Part shown: one piece after another, positions 35,246 through 47,074 of the stretch
Position numbering within the stretch: the first letter of the stretch is position 1
How the letters are laid out: every line of letters begins with the position of its first letter
Source of the DNA: Ciona savignyi
Taxonomy: Eukaryota > Chordata > Ascidiacea > Phlebobranchia > Cionidae
Reading direction: 5' to 3'
Assembly (NCBI GenBank): GCA_000149265.1
Contig: CH003021.1
Coordinates: 186,001 to 250,000, forward strand
DNA length: 64,000 nt
Notes under the pieces: model-generated
The model's database searches: none
Told to the model about the DNA's origin: nothing
What the model saw: only the letters and a program-made list of their open reading frames with translations
Made by a program: the position numbers and the translations under genes

Positions 35246-37429
35246 GCAAGATGGTCATGTGTATTTTTTAACGATTTTTTTGCTTTATTTCTTAAATCTA
35301 TATTATAATAACAAGGATGCGAATTTTCAAACCCTTTTTTTTAATTGCCTTGCAAATATTAATCATGTGTTGCCGCGAAATATGTTTTCAATCCATTTTA
35401 AACCATTGTGCTATTGTTTTAATTATTACTCAACAGCAATTATAAATTCCTTGTATCAAAAACTTAACCGATTTTTTGCGTGAAATGCGCTCTAAAAGTT
35501 ATTTTACCGTTATTCTATAGTACAAGTTTAAACATATCGCTGCCTATTTTTTGCACTTATATCCAATCCTTCTTGTTGTTTAATTCTCCTTTAAAGTTAA
35601 TTACGAAACGTCTATCAGTGACACTTCGTTACCGCTCTGGTACAAACAATATATATTTTAGTTATCAGCATCTTAAACTACCGATAAAACATTTTAAGAT
35701 TAGATATAAAAGTAGCTGAACTATGTTATAGGGCCACATCGTTGTTATTATAGTTTTCTATCGAACTGATTTATTCTAAATAGAGAACCTCTTTTGAATC
35801 AGATTAATCAGATATTAATTTTCACAGTCATATTACAAAGTTCGTAAATCATATTCTTGTGTTATTTGTTTCTGGGTAGTTTTCTGTAAGTGTTCTCACT
35901 AATAAATGTATTTTAGAAAAAAAGTCCAATTTCGGTGTACGTTGTGTCGTTAATAGGCTGATGGATCGTTGTGCAGTTTGTATGGAATATACCGGTTTGT
36001 TATGTTTAAAGTCCTTGTTTAGGAAACAACGTTAACCTCTTGACTATTTCGTCATAATGTCAGTATATTCCGACATAGTCAAAAATTGAATTGATAGTAA
36101 AAAATAAGGTAAAGCTGTATTAAACATATATATGTGATATACGCCCCAAAGCCTTCCTAAGGTTATAACTAACCACCGCATATACATTGGCAATACGCGA
36201 CATGTTTTGCAAACATAAACTGATTGCCCTTGAGTTCACAACATAAATTTGTTATCTATATTCTATTAACGAAGTACATCAGCTAACATATCCATATAAG
36301 GTGTCGGTAATATTGGGCTATATGCGATTAAAATATCATAAACCAAAATGCGTTATTTTTGTAATTTTAGAAAATTTCCCTAATCTCCACATATTTGCCA
36401 CAACACATTCTGCAAGGTGCATTTTTATGGTTAAACCAATAAAATTGTAGCACATTAAATTAAGTAGAGTTTTCTTTGAATTGAGTGGGGTTGCGTTTAT
36501 GATATTTTCCAAAAACGATAGAGTGTGAAAGAATGTTCCTGAAAAAAGATCGTATGCGAGGTCCTATAGCCTGACAAACACAGTCAGATTTGTATTATGT
36601 CTTCGTATATTAAGATTACTTATGTCAAAAATATAAGGCAAATTTTTTTAGGTGTGATTTAAACTCAAAAATTCACTCAATAAGGATCTACTTAGATGTC
36701 GTATGGTCAATTAACAGACCTCCATGTGCGACAGGATGTGACGAGTGGCCCTCACTTAGTCATGGTATGTAAATGCATGTTTTGCTTAGTAACAATTGTG
36801 GTGATTTTCCTATGTTAGGTTGGTTGGAAGCAGCATGTGCTGCGCGCCGTTGTTCTCGTTTAGCCTTTAAGTTTTGTAATAGTGAAGCAGTGTTTTGTAA
36901 ATTTGTTGGGGAAAAAGTTTCCGATGTATTGAGGGGTACCAACTGGAAAATGTTAAGGAAGACTTTGTGAAGGGTTTCGTGTTTAGGTTGCAGATCGAAG
37001 CTTCAATTTTAGATTGTAAAAAAATCTAAGACTTTCTGTTGCAGGATTCTAAGTGACAGCCCTTATTGTGATGTCAGTTTAAACTGGAGACACATAAAGA
37101 ATAATTGGTTAAACGCCTCATCTATAAGACTTTATACCAATTGCAATTTTAACCATTGTGCTAGCTGCATACATCAATACTCTAGTTCGGAAAATGCTTT
37201 ATCTAAAAAAAAGCAATCCTTTTCGACACTTTAAAGGGCTCCGCGCATTTATTATAGGAAGTGCATTTGAAGAATAAAACGGAAGACTTTAGCTAGAAAG
37301 CAATGGTCCCAGGAAAATTTAAGATTGATCTAACCTAACCGGTTGGAACTACTATACTTAGATCTATCTGGTTTGACACTAGATGGGTGATCAGCATACA
37401 AAGAAAGCACTGGCGCATCCATATATATT
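35246..37429. other. Intergenic region between convergent GT31 gene and AAMP
   Basis: AATAAA at 35901-35906 could end the GT31 transcript. A stretch at about 36990-37090 resembles 4780-4920 ('aaatctaagacttt..', 'agtgacag', 'agtttaaactggaga'), pointing to an undefined dispersed repeat. No gene seen. Confidence 0.45.
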
Positions 37430-37435
37430 TTTATT
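37430..37435 (-). promoter_or_regulatory. Poly(A) signal overlapping the AAMP stop codon
   Basis: On the minus strand AAMP ends GATAAATAAATAAAAAT: the first AATAAA overlaps the TAA stop (37437-37435). The 3' UTR would be very short if this signal is used. Confidence 0.55.
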
Positions 37436-40400
37436 TATTTATCTTCCATACAATACACACGCACAGATCCGTCCGCAGAAGCTGATAAAAAACACTTATC
37501 GTCCCTGAAATAAAGCAATAGTTATTTATTATAATTTAAACAAAGAGAAATTATAAATTGACAAAAAAAAACTTTTCAAATGGGGCCAGTATTTAAATCA
37601 CACAGCCGCTTTAATTACTGTAATATATGAACAAATATTCTGAACTACTAATTTTACCTTTACGCTTGTGTAATTTTGTTTTTTAAATCAGACTAATCGT
37701 TTTGACATAGTATCAATAACAGGTTTTGGTAACTGTATATTGTACAGACATTTTAGTGCAACATATTCCACACATCTATTTTCATTTTTCACCTACAAAT
37801 CCTGAATCCAACGTCAATGTTAGAATACTGGACATCATCAAGCCAGATAACGATTTGAAATAAAATAGGCCTTCAAAACAACAAAATACAATAATGTAGA
37901 ATGAGGAAATACAAGCGATTTGTACACGCGCTTCCTATATTTATATATTTAAATTTGCAAAATTGTCAAGTTAGCTAATCGGAGTGCAAGGATCAAAGCG
38001 ACATAGTCTCTCGGAAACTTGATTGACAGCTGGGTGATGGCGTATTTACCTTTTAATTACGAGTTCGTGTTATAACGTTGTATTGTGATAAAAACTTGAT
38101 GAAACTGCCGCTATGTGCTTTATTTTGTCAAATTTTTGACAGGTTTTTCAATTTTTTTCCCCCTATTTTTTAATTAGTATCCGTATGTAGCACAATATCC
38201 AGAACCGTCCAACCAGCGCTTAACGTGAATTCTGGTCGGGATTAAAAACGGTGTATCCCATTTGCAACAAGAGTCGCTTTAAATGTTTGAAGTCAAATTT
38301 CGTTGTAAAAATCCGGACCAAATACCTAATTTCGGCCAGTGATGACATCACCGATTTCGGGTGTTTTATGCAGTACTCATAATAACACTATTAAACTATT
38401 AGAAAATATTTATTAACGGAAATTTTTCCATTTTAGATAAATATTTATTAACCGAAATTTTCCATTTTAGTACATAATGCAACCAAGCAAAAATTATTGT
38501 TGTTTTAAAGCATATTGTACAACATAAACCGGCTATGTAGAGTGTTTATAAAAATCAGCATGCAATCACTTTGCGTTCAAAACAATTTTGCCATGTTTTA
38601 CTCACGTTGTTAGGGCAATGTCGTATATCTCGTCAGAATGTCCAACAAATGTATTTTCCAGTTCACCGGAGCGTGCGTTCCACAATCTACCGATGCCATC
38701 TAAACATGCAGTGTAGATAGACGTTCCCTGCCTTGTTCCATTTCATAACTGAAAACTCCAGCCTGTGAGATTATTGTTAACGTTGACGTGTTGGTACAAT
38801 GCCTTTCTTTAACCAGGTGGTTGGTAAATGTTGTTTTAAAATTGTAAAAATCTTACAATCAGGGTAAAAAGCTATAACAGTTTGGCTGTTTGGGTTTATG
38901 GAAATGTTGAGTAGGCAATTGATATAATGTTGACTCATCTTTTTTACACTTTTGTTTTTAGCATTTCAGTTATAAGCATAATATAATACCCGAGTTTGTC
39001 ATTTGTATCCTGTCGGGTGAAAACTCCACATTCAAGGATTTATTAACAGTGACTGTCAACAGTTAATGAGGGAAATCTATGTTATAGAATTTTTTATTTG
39101 TCAGATAGATAATTCATAAGAGAAATTTAAGCTAAAATGATATATAAATTGTCGTAATAATATAATGGAAAAAAATGACACCCAGAAAATTGTGTAGTCT
39201 CTAAATTATAGAAAGTAGGCTTACTGGGTGAAGGCATTTATGGCGTGCTTGTCCGGATTTTAAATCCCATATCGTCAGTTTGTTGTTTAACGAAGCAGAC
39301 GCGGCAAGAGGTAACCTGTAATGTATCGTAATAATGTGAAAAAGGCAAAGAAAACCATACGGCAATTTAATGTATGTCACACCAACAAGCTCATCCTTGA
39401 ATAACTATATTGCAAGACTTGAACTTACGATGATGAGAATCCCACACACTCCACGCTACTTTCACCCTCCTCGTCACTTTTTTCCTCTGTAACTCGATAC
39501 GTCACCGAAATCTGAAAGTTACATAAAATTATCCAGTTAAAGACAAATAGATTCGAGCAGATTCAAAGGTTAGCAAAGCCCTTAGTAGTGATGTAAAAAA
39601 ATAATACACTTGGTCTAATTTTAATAATTATTTACTTCCTATTTTAGTGATGGAGTAGCATATGATAAAGACAACAGTTACCAATAATAAAGTGCTGCAG
39701 TCCGCCCATTTGCAGCAACATGTTTGGAGTTGCACAACAGTTTAAAATTTAGGAACAAAATATTACAGGGACACATCGATATATTTTCTTTTTTTTAATT
39801 TTCTGAATTTTGTCTCACACTGTCCAGTTTTTTTTCCACTGCTGCTATGAAAGGGCTATTGATACACTGAACACTATTATATTAAAGAAACAACGATAAT
39901 TTCTCACTTTTCCAGTGCTGGTGCTGATAAGTTTTGATGTCCCATCAATAGATGCAGTCATTAAAACATTCCCCTCCTTATCACATGCTATGTGGTTGAT
40001 ACCTTCTTGTTTGGAATTCTTGCCTAATGCATATGGATAAGGTTGAAGCAATTAAGAAAAAATGACACATTGATAAAATATCTATCAGCTTATATTTATA
40101 AATTGGTAAACCTTATAAAATTTATGCAATATTCTCAATAAGATGTAGCTAAACTGCATTATATCAAATACGTATTCAAATTAAAACAAGCAAGCTTGAA
40201 TTTTCAATTGTTTGGTGTCAAAAAAATGTGCCAAATAAAAACTTTTTTGCACATGGTGGTATAGAAGAGTCGAACAAAATACCTTTAGAAGTGGAACACT
40301 TGATGTCACCAGACTTCAATTCGATTATTTTCACAGATCCGTCAGCGTATCCAAAGGATGCTGATTTCCCATCTGGTAGAAAAACTCCACAAGTACAAGA

Positions 40401-43400
40401 TGATCCTGGGCTCTGTGTGCAAAATATTTAATGCTGTGTGGAAATTCCGCAATGATTTGAATTCCCGGTAGAGGCAACCATTGTTATTGTATATTTGATA
40501 CTGGTTTGATATATTTGATTTGCATATAAGTCCTTGTTAAAAACCTTAACTTATTGGTTACTTCATCATAAGTTTAGTGTATTCAGCCATGGTTGATAAC
40601 TTTGGAAAACATTAATGAATAGAACTACCGTCCGAAAGTTTAGTCTAGTGGTTTAAAGCGTCGCCTTTCAACTGAAGGGTTGCGGGTTTAAAACTAGTCG
40701 CTAGCTAGGAGGTTGTGTTCTTGGGCAAGGCACTTAAAGGACATTGCCCAAACCCAGCGGATTAATGGGTTCCACTAAATTGAAAAAACGTCTGAATCAT
40801 ACACAACACACTGTAGTAGCTCCGGTAACTTGACGGTGGGGGCGAGGTGATCTGATGATTGCATTCAAATATTTATTCCCAGCTTTCACCACCAACACAA
40901 GCGAAACTAACATGGTAGGTTTTGAGATCGCCGCTTGGTATCTTCCACATCCAGCTTTCGCCATCCTGGGTTCCTGCCAACAACACTGGAGCCACAGGAT
41001 GCCACATCAGCCACTGCACTCAAACAAGGATGATGATCAAATTCAGTTCTTTATTTTATGAGATTAATTAAATTTAATAAAAAAACATAAGTGTTTCGGC
41101 TAAAGCTACTTAATAGATGTTGTTCATTTTGTACTGTACATACTGTATATAATAAAAATTCCTAACATTTATATAAATGATTAGTATTGGTTTTAAATTC
41201 CATTCTTTGTTATATTTTTGTGAATATTTTATTCACTATATTTACTGATAAACACACTAATGCAAAAAAGTTAAACCTCACACAGTCCAATAACAAAGTT
41301 TTGTTAAGGTTACTGGTAATATTAAAAAAAGTAATTACGCCAAAAGGGCATCATGTACCTCTAGATCTGAGGTTTCAAATGACCAGATAACTTGTTTAGT
41401 TTCAAGCTTCCAAACTTTGACGTTTCCAGCCATATCTCCAACTGCTACCAGTGTTGAGTCGGCGTTAAAACATGCACAAGTTACGCTGTCCTTGTAACCT
41501 GCCAAAAAATAGCAATTAAATACCCCTTGACCAAGGAGTTATGTTTATTTGTTTATGATAACAACTAGATTTACATATTACATCCATCCTGTAACACATA
41601 TGTTAAATTACATAGTCCATTGGCAAAACTGAAGAAAGAAGGAAATAGGGTAAATGCATACTAAATAATAGGTTGGGGGCTACTAGGACACAAAGTAAGA
41701 GTTAGTGCCCTAGTAAACAGGACAGCATGCAAATCTTAAAACTTGTAATTTATTTTGATATTTAAGGGTTTTGTTTTCACAACAATCGTATTATTCTGAC
41801 AGTGATTATGGTTTTATTTATTCTGACAGTGATTATGGTTTTAAAGTTCACAACATAATTGCAATCATTATTTAATCATAATCGCACTCTCACACACGAC
41901 AGTAAAATATTACCTGTACACTCAAAGACAACTTTTCCAGTAATTATCTCCCATACAAATGCCTTGTCATCTTCCCCTCCTGACACAGCGTATTTTCCAT
42001 ACTTTGGATCGACGCTTACAACAAACACTGAACCTGAATTAAGAACATTTTTTTAAAAATTAATGGTAAATTTGACAAAATAAAATAATATTTTTACAAA
42101 AAGAAACTTTAAAAATAACAAACCTTCATGTTCAGTAAACACAACGTCGGAATTGTCATAAAGATCATTATCATCCTCTTCAATATCTCTTAGATCTGCA
42201 TCCTCCATCTGTTCAACCAACTCATCTGGGATGTTAAGTTTTCCTTTATGAAATATGAGAAAATGAATAATAAAACTATATCAAACCATTCGAAACGGGC
42301 AATACTGAAGGGGGGTCACTAAAAGTACAGAAACTAATTCTAACTCTACCCCAAATACTAACTTTAACCCCAAAACTGACACTAACTCTAACTCCGACCA
42401 TAGCACTATCTCCAAGGATCTATTTTTTTAATTTTAATGAACTTATAGTTTTCCCTGTTCAAAACACCAAAGTTCTTTTTTTTCTAGAAATATAAAACTT
42501 AGAAAATGGAAGACGAAAAAGAAATGTTTTTGTCGTTCTGCGAGTAAGGTAAAAAAACAGTGGATACCACACAAATTAAAGAATGCTTTAGCAAATGTAA
42601 CATCCATTACTTTATCTGTTACTTATACATCAAATTAAAGGTAATTAAAAGTGGTACAAACTAGCTTAAGGAATAATGGGCGAAAACTTTCTAGGTGTTC
42701 ATCTGGATAAGAAAACTACATCTTCCATTGCATCCCAAAACCATGGGTTGTGAATATTTAGACGCTAAGTATTAATTTAAAGGGGGCTACATATCCAAAG
42801 GAAAAATAAGCAAAATCTCTATAAGTTTTCATATTGATTATAAGACTGCAACACCTTCCAGTGCATCCCCCTGTAAAGCCAAGTTATGAATATTCAGACG
42901 CTTCATGCATATAGCCGTCCGAGGTTACTGTATATAAGCTATACATCAAATTAAAGGTATCCTTAACCTGGTTATGAATATTCAGGTGCTTAGTGCATAT
43001 AGCCCCAGCGGTTATTGTATTAAAGCTACACAAATTAAGGTTTTTGCAAGGGCTACAACAAATCCAAAGGAATAATGTGCAAAAACTTTATAAATGTGTG
43101 AATATTAACTCTTTCCATCCCAACTCGCCATATATCGCGAGTTGGTGGGAAAACATGATATCCCGTCTGTACATAAATGGGTGCAAATCTAAAAAACGAT
43201 TTCTCCGCAATGCGTAATGGTAGAGACCTCAGCTATGGCTCATTCGATCAAGGAAACCCTATATTTTATTTTCTGTAATTTTCGTGGAGAAATATTAAAA
43301 ATGCGAGGAGTGATAGCCTTTCTTTTTCAAGGCTTCGCCTCTTATTTCTATCGATTTTACACGAATTTACAAGTGACTAACTCAGCCAATAGGAGTCGCG

Positions 43401-44899
43401 TTAACTTGCGGAGAAGCTCTTTTTGTCAAGCAAGTCTTTCTTTACATTCTCTGTGAATTTCGTGCGGTTGAGAAAAAAAGGAGAGCGTTGGTGACGTTTT
43501 CGCAGCAGGCGTTTATGCTTCGTGTTCACCAAAGCATGAATCCAGCTGGGCCTGCTAAGCGCACGATAAAGAAAAAGGCGGCGAGACTAGCTAGTTCGGT
43601 GTGCCCTGCTTTGAAGAATATTGGATATAGTATTTGTGTTTGTTTGCTTTTGTATGCCCTTTTTACACTTCCGTCACTGTTCTTATTTATACTTTTTACT
43701 ATTTTAGTTCTACAAAACTAAAAACTTCAATGCGTTTTGGTTCAATTTTTCATAATATAGTTAGAATAAAGGAAAATTTCAATTTAGGAATAGTAAAAAA
43801 ACTACTGGAAGATACAAATACAGTTCAAATTTTCCTGAGTACAAAAACTATTAGACAATCTACATTCCAATTTTCATATCATTTGGGCATACCAATAATT
43901 AGTGAGTATTTCGTTTGTCAGTGCACCTCAAAATTTTCAAAGTCGAGCAGAATTTTCTTTACATAAAAAGTGGTGTTCACTAAAGTTTACATAATATATT
44001 CTTTATTGGAGGTAGATTCTAGGTGTGCGGTATGTTTAAAAGAGGGATAAATTATCTTTCCAACCATACTAAATATTAAATCATAGCATAAATTTGAGAA
44101 AAACTGTGCTAATTTGAAAATGACAAAAAATTGTAAAAAACACTGCGGGACAGCATGTTTAAATTAATGCATTTGGCCGGGAGTGAAAGAGTTAATACTA
44201 TTAGGTATCAATATTTTACATTTTTTATAAATCGAAAATTACCAGTCAAAAAAACAGTTTGATTAGAAATTTGTGTAATTTTTTTAATTGTACCACCTTG
44301 TAAAATGTTTTAACTTTTTACTTCCGTCTTTCGTTTTCCCGCGTTTTATATTCTTAGTTAAAAGAACTTTGGTTTCAAAACAGTGTATGCCAAAGTCGAA
44401 TTGGGTGCCTCTAAACAGTATAGGATGGCTTGGAGCGCTTGTATCACTTGGATTGCTATAGAAAGTAATTATAACCCTGTACCAAACACTAATCTTAACC
44501 CCAGAACTAACTTTAACCCCAACCCTAATATTAATATCATGGCTTTTGTAATAACAAAGTATACTAAACGATCCAAGCGCTCTATGCGCTCCAACCGGTC
44601 CAAGCGATCCTGTAGTATTTAGAGGTGCCGAGTCGAATTGGGATAATTTAACCTGGCCCATAACCTTGAAGTGATTATGGTTTGTAAATACCACTTTTTC
44701 AAATAGAAGAATGAAATTATTCATTTAACCAACAAGATTTATTTGGTTTTATCCTTATTACTTTTTTATGTAGAATGTGAAATTTAAAACAATTATCAAT
44801 TATATGAGATTAAATGCTAATACAATATGCTACCCTTACAGGTTCTAGCCTCCCTTGAGTTTCAACAGTTAACTTACCTTGAATATTTTCGTTTTCCAT
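37435..44899 (-). CDS. AAMP: AAMP (angio-associated migratory cell protein), WD40 repeats
   Basis: Eleven minus-strand exons: 44899-44878, 42243-42124, 42033-41914, 41498-41359, 41013-40912, 40412-40283, 40023-39908, 39511-39429, 39315-39225, 38762-38606, 37504-37435. All junctions fit in phase except through exon 10, which has two bases too many. The product is about 382 aa (human 434; the shorter N-terminus accounts for most). An acidic N-terminal region ([15 protein letters not shown]) precedes WD40 blades, e.g. [73 protein letters not shown], which align with vertebrate AAMP in order. AAMP is a conserved cytosolic and nuclear WD40 protein linked to cell migration and ribosome biogenesis. 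The excess bases lie near 'agttatgaaatgg' and 'gggaacg' and look like sequencing insertions. Confidence 0.92.
38404..38474. repeat. 44-bp tandem duplication in AAMP intron 10
   Basis: 'aaatatttattaacggaaa..tttccattttag' occurs twice in a row, with an imperfect second copy. Confidence 0.7.
40630..40866 (+). repeat. tRNA-derived SINE, near full-length, in AAMP intron 5
   Basis: A-box region 'tctagtggtttaaagcgtcg', B-box-like 'gggttgcgggtttaaaac', 'cttgggcaaggcacttaaa', 'cagcggattaatgggttcc', 'acaacacactgtagtagctcc', 'gacggtgggggcgaggtgat'. The ATCCT tail is lost. Inserted antisense to AAMP. Confidence 0.72.
41788..41845. repeat. 28-bp tandem duplication in AAMP intron 3
   Basis: 'tattctgacagtgattatgg' plus a T-rich end appears twice back to back. 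Confidence 0.8.
42298..42430. repeat. Fragment of the dispersed 'taaccccaa' MITE family
   Basis: Opens 'gggcaatactgaagggggg' like the left end of 57574-57766 and continues with 'actaactctaactcc' words. The right end is not clear. In AAMP intron 1. Confidence 0.5.
42600..43104. repeat. Degenerate tandem repeat, about 3 units, in AAMP intron 1
   Basis: Recurring blocks: 'caaaggaataatg.gc.aaaa', 'gttgtgaatatttagacgct', 'agtgcatatagccc' and 'acatcaaattaaaggt', each about 130-180 bp from its next copy. The array is interrupted on its right by the piggyBac-like MITE. Confidence 0.6.
43109..44191. mobile_element. piggyBac-like MITE with TTAA target duplication
   Basis: Flanked on both sides by TTAA (43105-43108, 44192-44195). 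Ends CTCTTTCCATCCC and GGGAGTGAAAGAG are inverted repeats (11 of 13). TTAA plus a CYCTTT terminus is the piggyBac signature. Near the left end is the palindrome 'aactcgc..gcgagtt'. Open frames inside (43217-43721) match nothing I recognise. It lies in AAMP intron 1. Confidence 0.8.
44403..44630. mobile_element. Small MITE with 9-bp target duplication (Mutator-like size)
   Basis: Both flanks read AGTCGAATT (44394-44402 and 44631-44639). Ends 'gggtgcctctaaacag' and the inverse of 'cggcacctctaaatac' share a terminal inverted repeat extending to 'aggat.gcttgga'. The interior contains 'taaccccaaccctaat' words like the 57574-57766 family. A 9-bp duplication suggests MULE-type transposition. Confidence 0.65.
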
Positions 44900-46095
44900 T
44901 TTCTTTGAGATACGCAAGCCTAAAACATCTAAAACAAAACATAAGCAAAAAGCATGGCATACTAAGTTGGATAATATGTGGTAATTAGTGTTGAGAAAAG
45001 ATAAAAAAAAAACTGGAAGTTTTGATATATCTTCAAATTACTAAATATATTTTTTAAACACGCACACTTATAAGACTATCGTTTGGTATTTTATATAATA
45101 ATAACAAGCAAGACCATATATAATAATACCAAGAAAGAAATATTAAGCTGCAATTTCTTTGAACTCTTACATCTCATCTACTTTACCAATAAACATTTTG
45201 TTTAGGTATTCCCCTAAAAATCCCCCTGCAACAAATTCGATAATAAACTTTCGTTTTATGGTTGAACATTGTAATTGTATTAGTTCTTAGAACTGTACTA
45301 TATTAATTTGTTTTGCGAAAGGCCGTTAAAGAAGAGTATCTTGAAAATGAACCATATTGAGTCAATGGCCATTTAATTTGGTCCTTTCAGCTGTAAAATT
45401 TTGATCGTGGTTTTGAGTTTGTGATGATAATAATTTCACATTTGTCCAGCCGAGTAGCTTGGTGCGTCACCTTTTAGGCAAAGGGTAGCTAGCTGGTCGC
45501 CCTTGTCCATGGACCGGGCTTAGTAGCCATTGTCTGAACTCATAATATATATAATATTAATGTGCTCTACTAAAACTGAATAGAAGTCTCAAATACAACA
45601 CCCCGGTAACCCAACGTGGGGTGCTGACTATAGCCCATGAGATAACACTAACACGGCTTGAATATTCTATCCTATATACATCATTGTATTAAAAATAGGT
45701 TTGTTGAAAATCAATTTGATATCCAGGACTTTCTGATGAACTAATCATTTTAACTATATATACAATTTGTACATTTATTTATTACAGAAGAAAAAATGCA
45801 ATGATGTTTAAAATAAATTTCGGTACCAAGGTACATTTATGAAACCAAGAAAAGAATGGTGAAATGTTTCACTTAAAATGCAAAAAATATACAGCAAGTG
45901 ATACAAAAAATTGTGAATTCTAACAATAAATGTACAATTTTAGGTGTTAGAATCACAAAAAGCTATGTTATAAAAACAAGTATTAGTACAAAGGCCTTGA
46001 ACATACATTAATTATAATTTTTTGTTTAAAATGCAGCTAAAATTTCCAAATTTTGTGGTATAAATATTACGGTATACGGTACATCATCAGATGAT
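44900..46095. other. Region between AAMP start and TEX264 end
   Basis: Contains a diverged plus-strand SINE at about 45448-45680 and the 5' leader of AAMP. Two acceptor-like sites ('ttttgttttag' and 'gttttag') lie 31 and 22 bases upstream of the AAMP ATG. No gene seen. Confidence 0.45.
45448..45680 (+). repeat. tRNA-derived SINE, diverged
   Basis: Keeps 'gagtagcttggtgcgtcacc', 'caccccggtaacccaacg' and a tail 'gaatattctatcctatat' in family order. Confidence 0.55.
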
Positions 46096-46101
46096 TTGAA
46101 A

Positions 46102-47040
46102 TTACTCTTTAGCTTCTGGAACAAAGAAGTTTGTCTGTTGGCTTAAAGGAAACATGTACTCTACAGTATTGCTTCTGTATATTTCCAATCCAGGGTATGC
46201 ACATAGAGAGTTGGCCTAGAAACAGAAAGTTATATACAGATTACCGATATAGTTTTATTTACCACCCACCACAATAGAAATACCTTTATATTTAACATTT
46301 TTACTTACTACATTTTACGACACGTACATTTATACTTAACTTACAGTAAAATATGTATGATTTTTGTACAAGTGTCATTACATTATCACACCATATACTT
46401 ACTGGTCCACCTCAAACTAACCTTTGTGAACTTAGAGATTGCTGGGTAGACTTTCATGGCCCCCAAAATTGCAGAGACAATAGCAATCGACTCGTAAAAT
46501 GGAAATTGTGCATTTACTGAACTTGGAATTCCAGGCAGTTCCACTACTTTGTAGTTGAGGCTCTCAGCAGATTTGATAACTTGAGGCAAAGGTGGTTCAT
46601 TTTCAGACAAAAGAGCACCAACAATATAGCCCATTTTGATCTAAGAAAGAAAAACATTTTTAAGTGCCTTTTTGAAAATTGATTACGTTGGGGCAATATC
46701 CTACCAAAAACGCAAATATGGAAGGTTGTATAACACAGCATTTACACATATTCAGCCGTTACTGTACATTGGCTACTTTCCTACATACCTTCTTTTTATC
46801 ATCAAAATCATAGCAAATTCCAACTAACGGTAAAATCGGAAAATCCTTGCCAGTGGAGGAAAATTGTGGTCCACAGTTTTCATAACTTCCGCTGTAGTAC
46901 TTGTAGGCCACCCATGAATGTCCAAGGTTTGGTTTTCCAACGGAGACTTTTACACCAAATAAAACGCCAAGTTTGTAGGCGGCCATCAAGCCAACGAGCC
47001 CGATGGCTCCAACAATCATACCAATACTGGTGTAATCCAT
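46102..47040 (-). CDS. TEX264: TEX264-like ER-phagy receptor, short form
   Basis: Three exons in phase 0: 47040-46789, 46640-46422, 46215-46102; 194 aa. Residues about 6-27 are one hydrophobic helix (GMIVGAIGLVGLMAAY), then a GyrI-like domain matching human TEX264: VAYKYYSGSYENCG, VGALLSENEPPLP, FPFYESIAIVSAI and LCAYPGLEIYRS, ending FFVPEAKE. TEX264 is a single-pass ER protein whose cytosolic tail binds ATG8 proteins through a LIR during ER-phagy. Human TEX264 continues over 100 residues with a disordered tail that holds the LIR; this model stops right after the domain and has no donor site before the stop. The start was chosen because the helix begins right after it and a strong acceptor (caacag) lies 17 bases upstream. 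AAMP is downstream on the same strand. Confidence 0.88.
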
Positions 47041-47057
47041 TATGTAGGCCTTGAGTA

Positions 47058-47072
47058 CTGTTGAAAAAAATT
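47058..47072 (-). promoter_or_regulatory. Possible trans-splice acceptor of TEX264
   Basis: A T-rich tract followed by CAACAG, 17 bases before the ATG on the minus strand, with no obvious upstream exon. This is the form expected of an outron acceptor in organisms with spliced-leader trans-splicing, but a normal 5' UTR intron is equally possible. Confidence 0.4.
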
Positions 47073-47074
47073 GT

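Noticed and set aside
42600-43104. CRISPR-like repeat array
   Set aside because: Units are about 130-180 bp, degenerate and intronic in a eukaryotic gene; no regular short repeat-spacer structure anywhere in the window.
43217-43721. Genes inside AAMP intron 1
   Set aside because: They fall wholly inside the TTAA-flanked MITE and overlap one another; no recognisable transposase.
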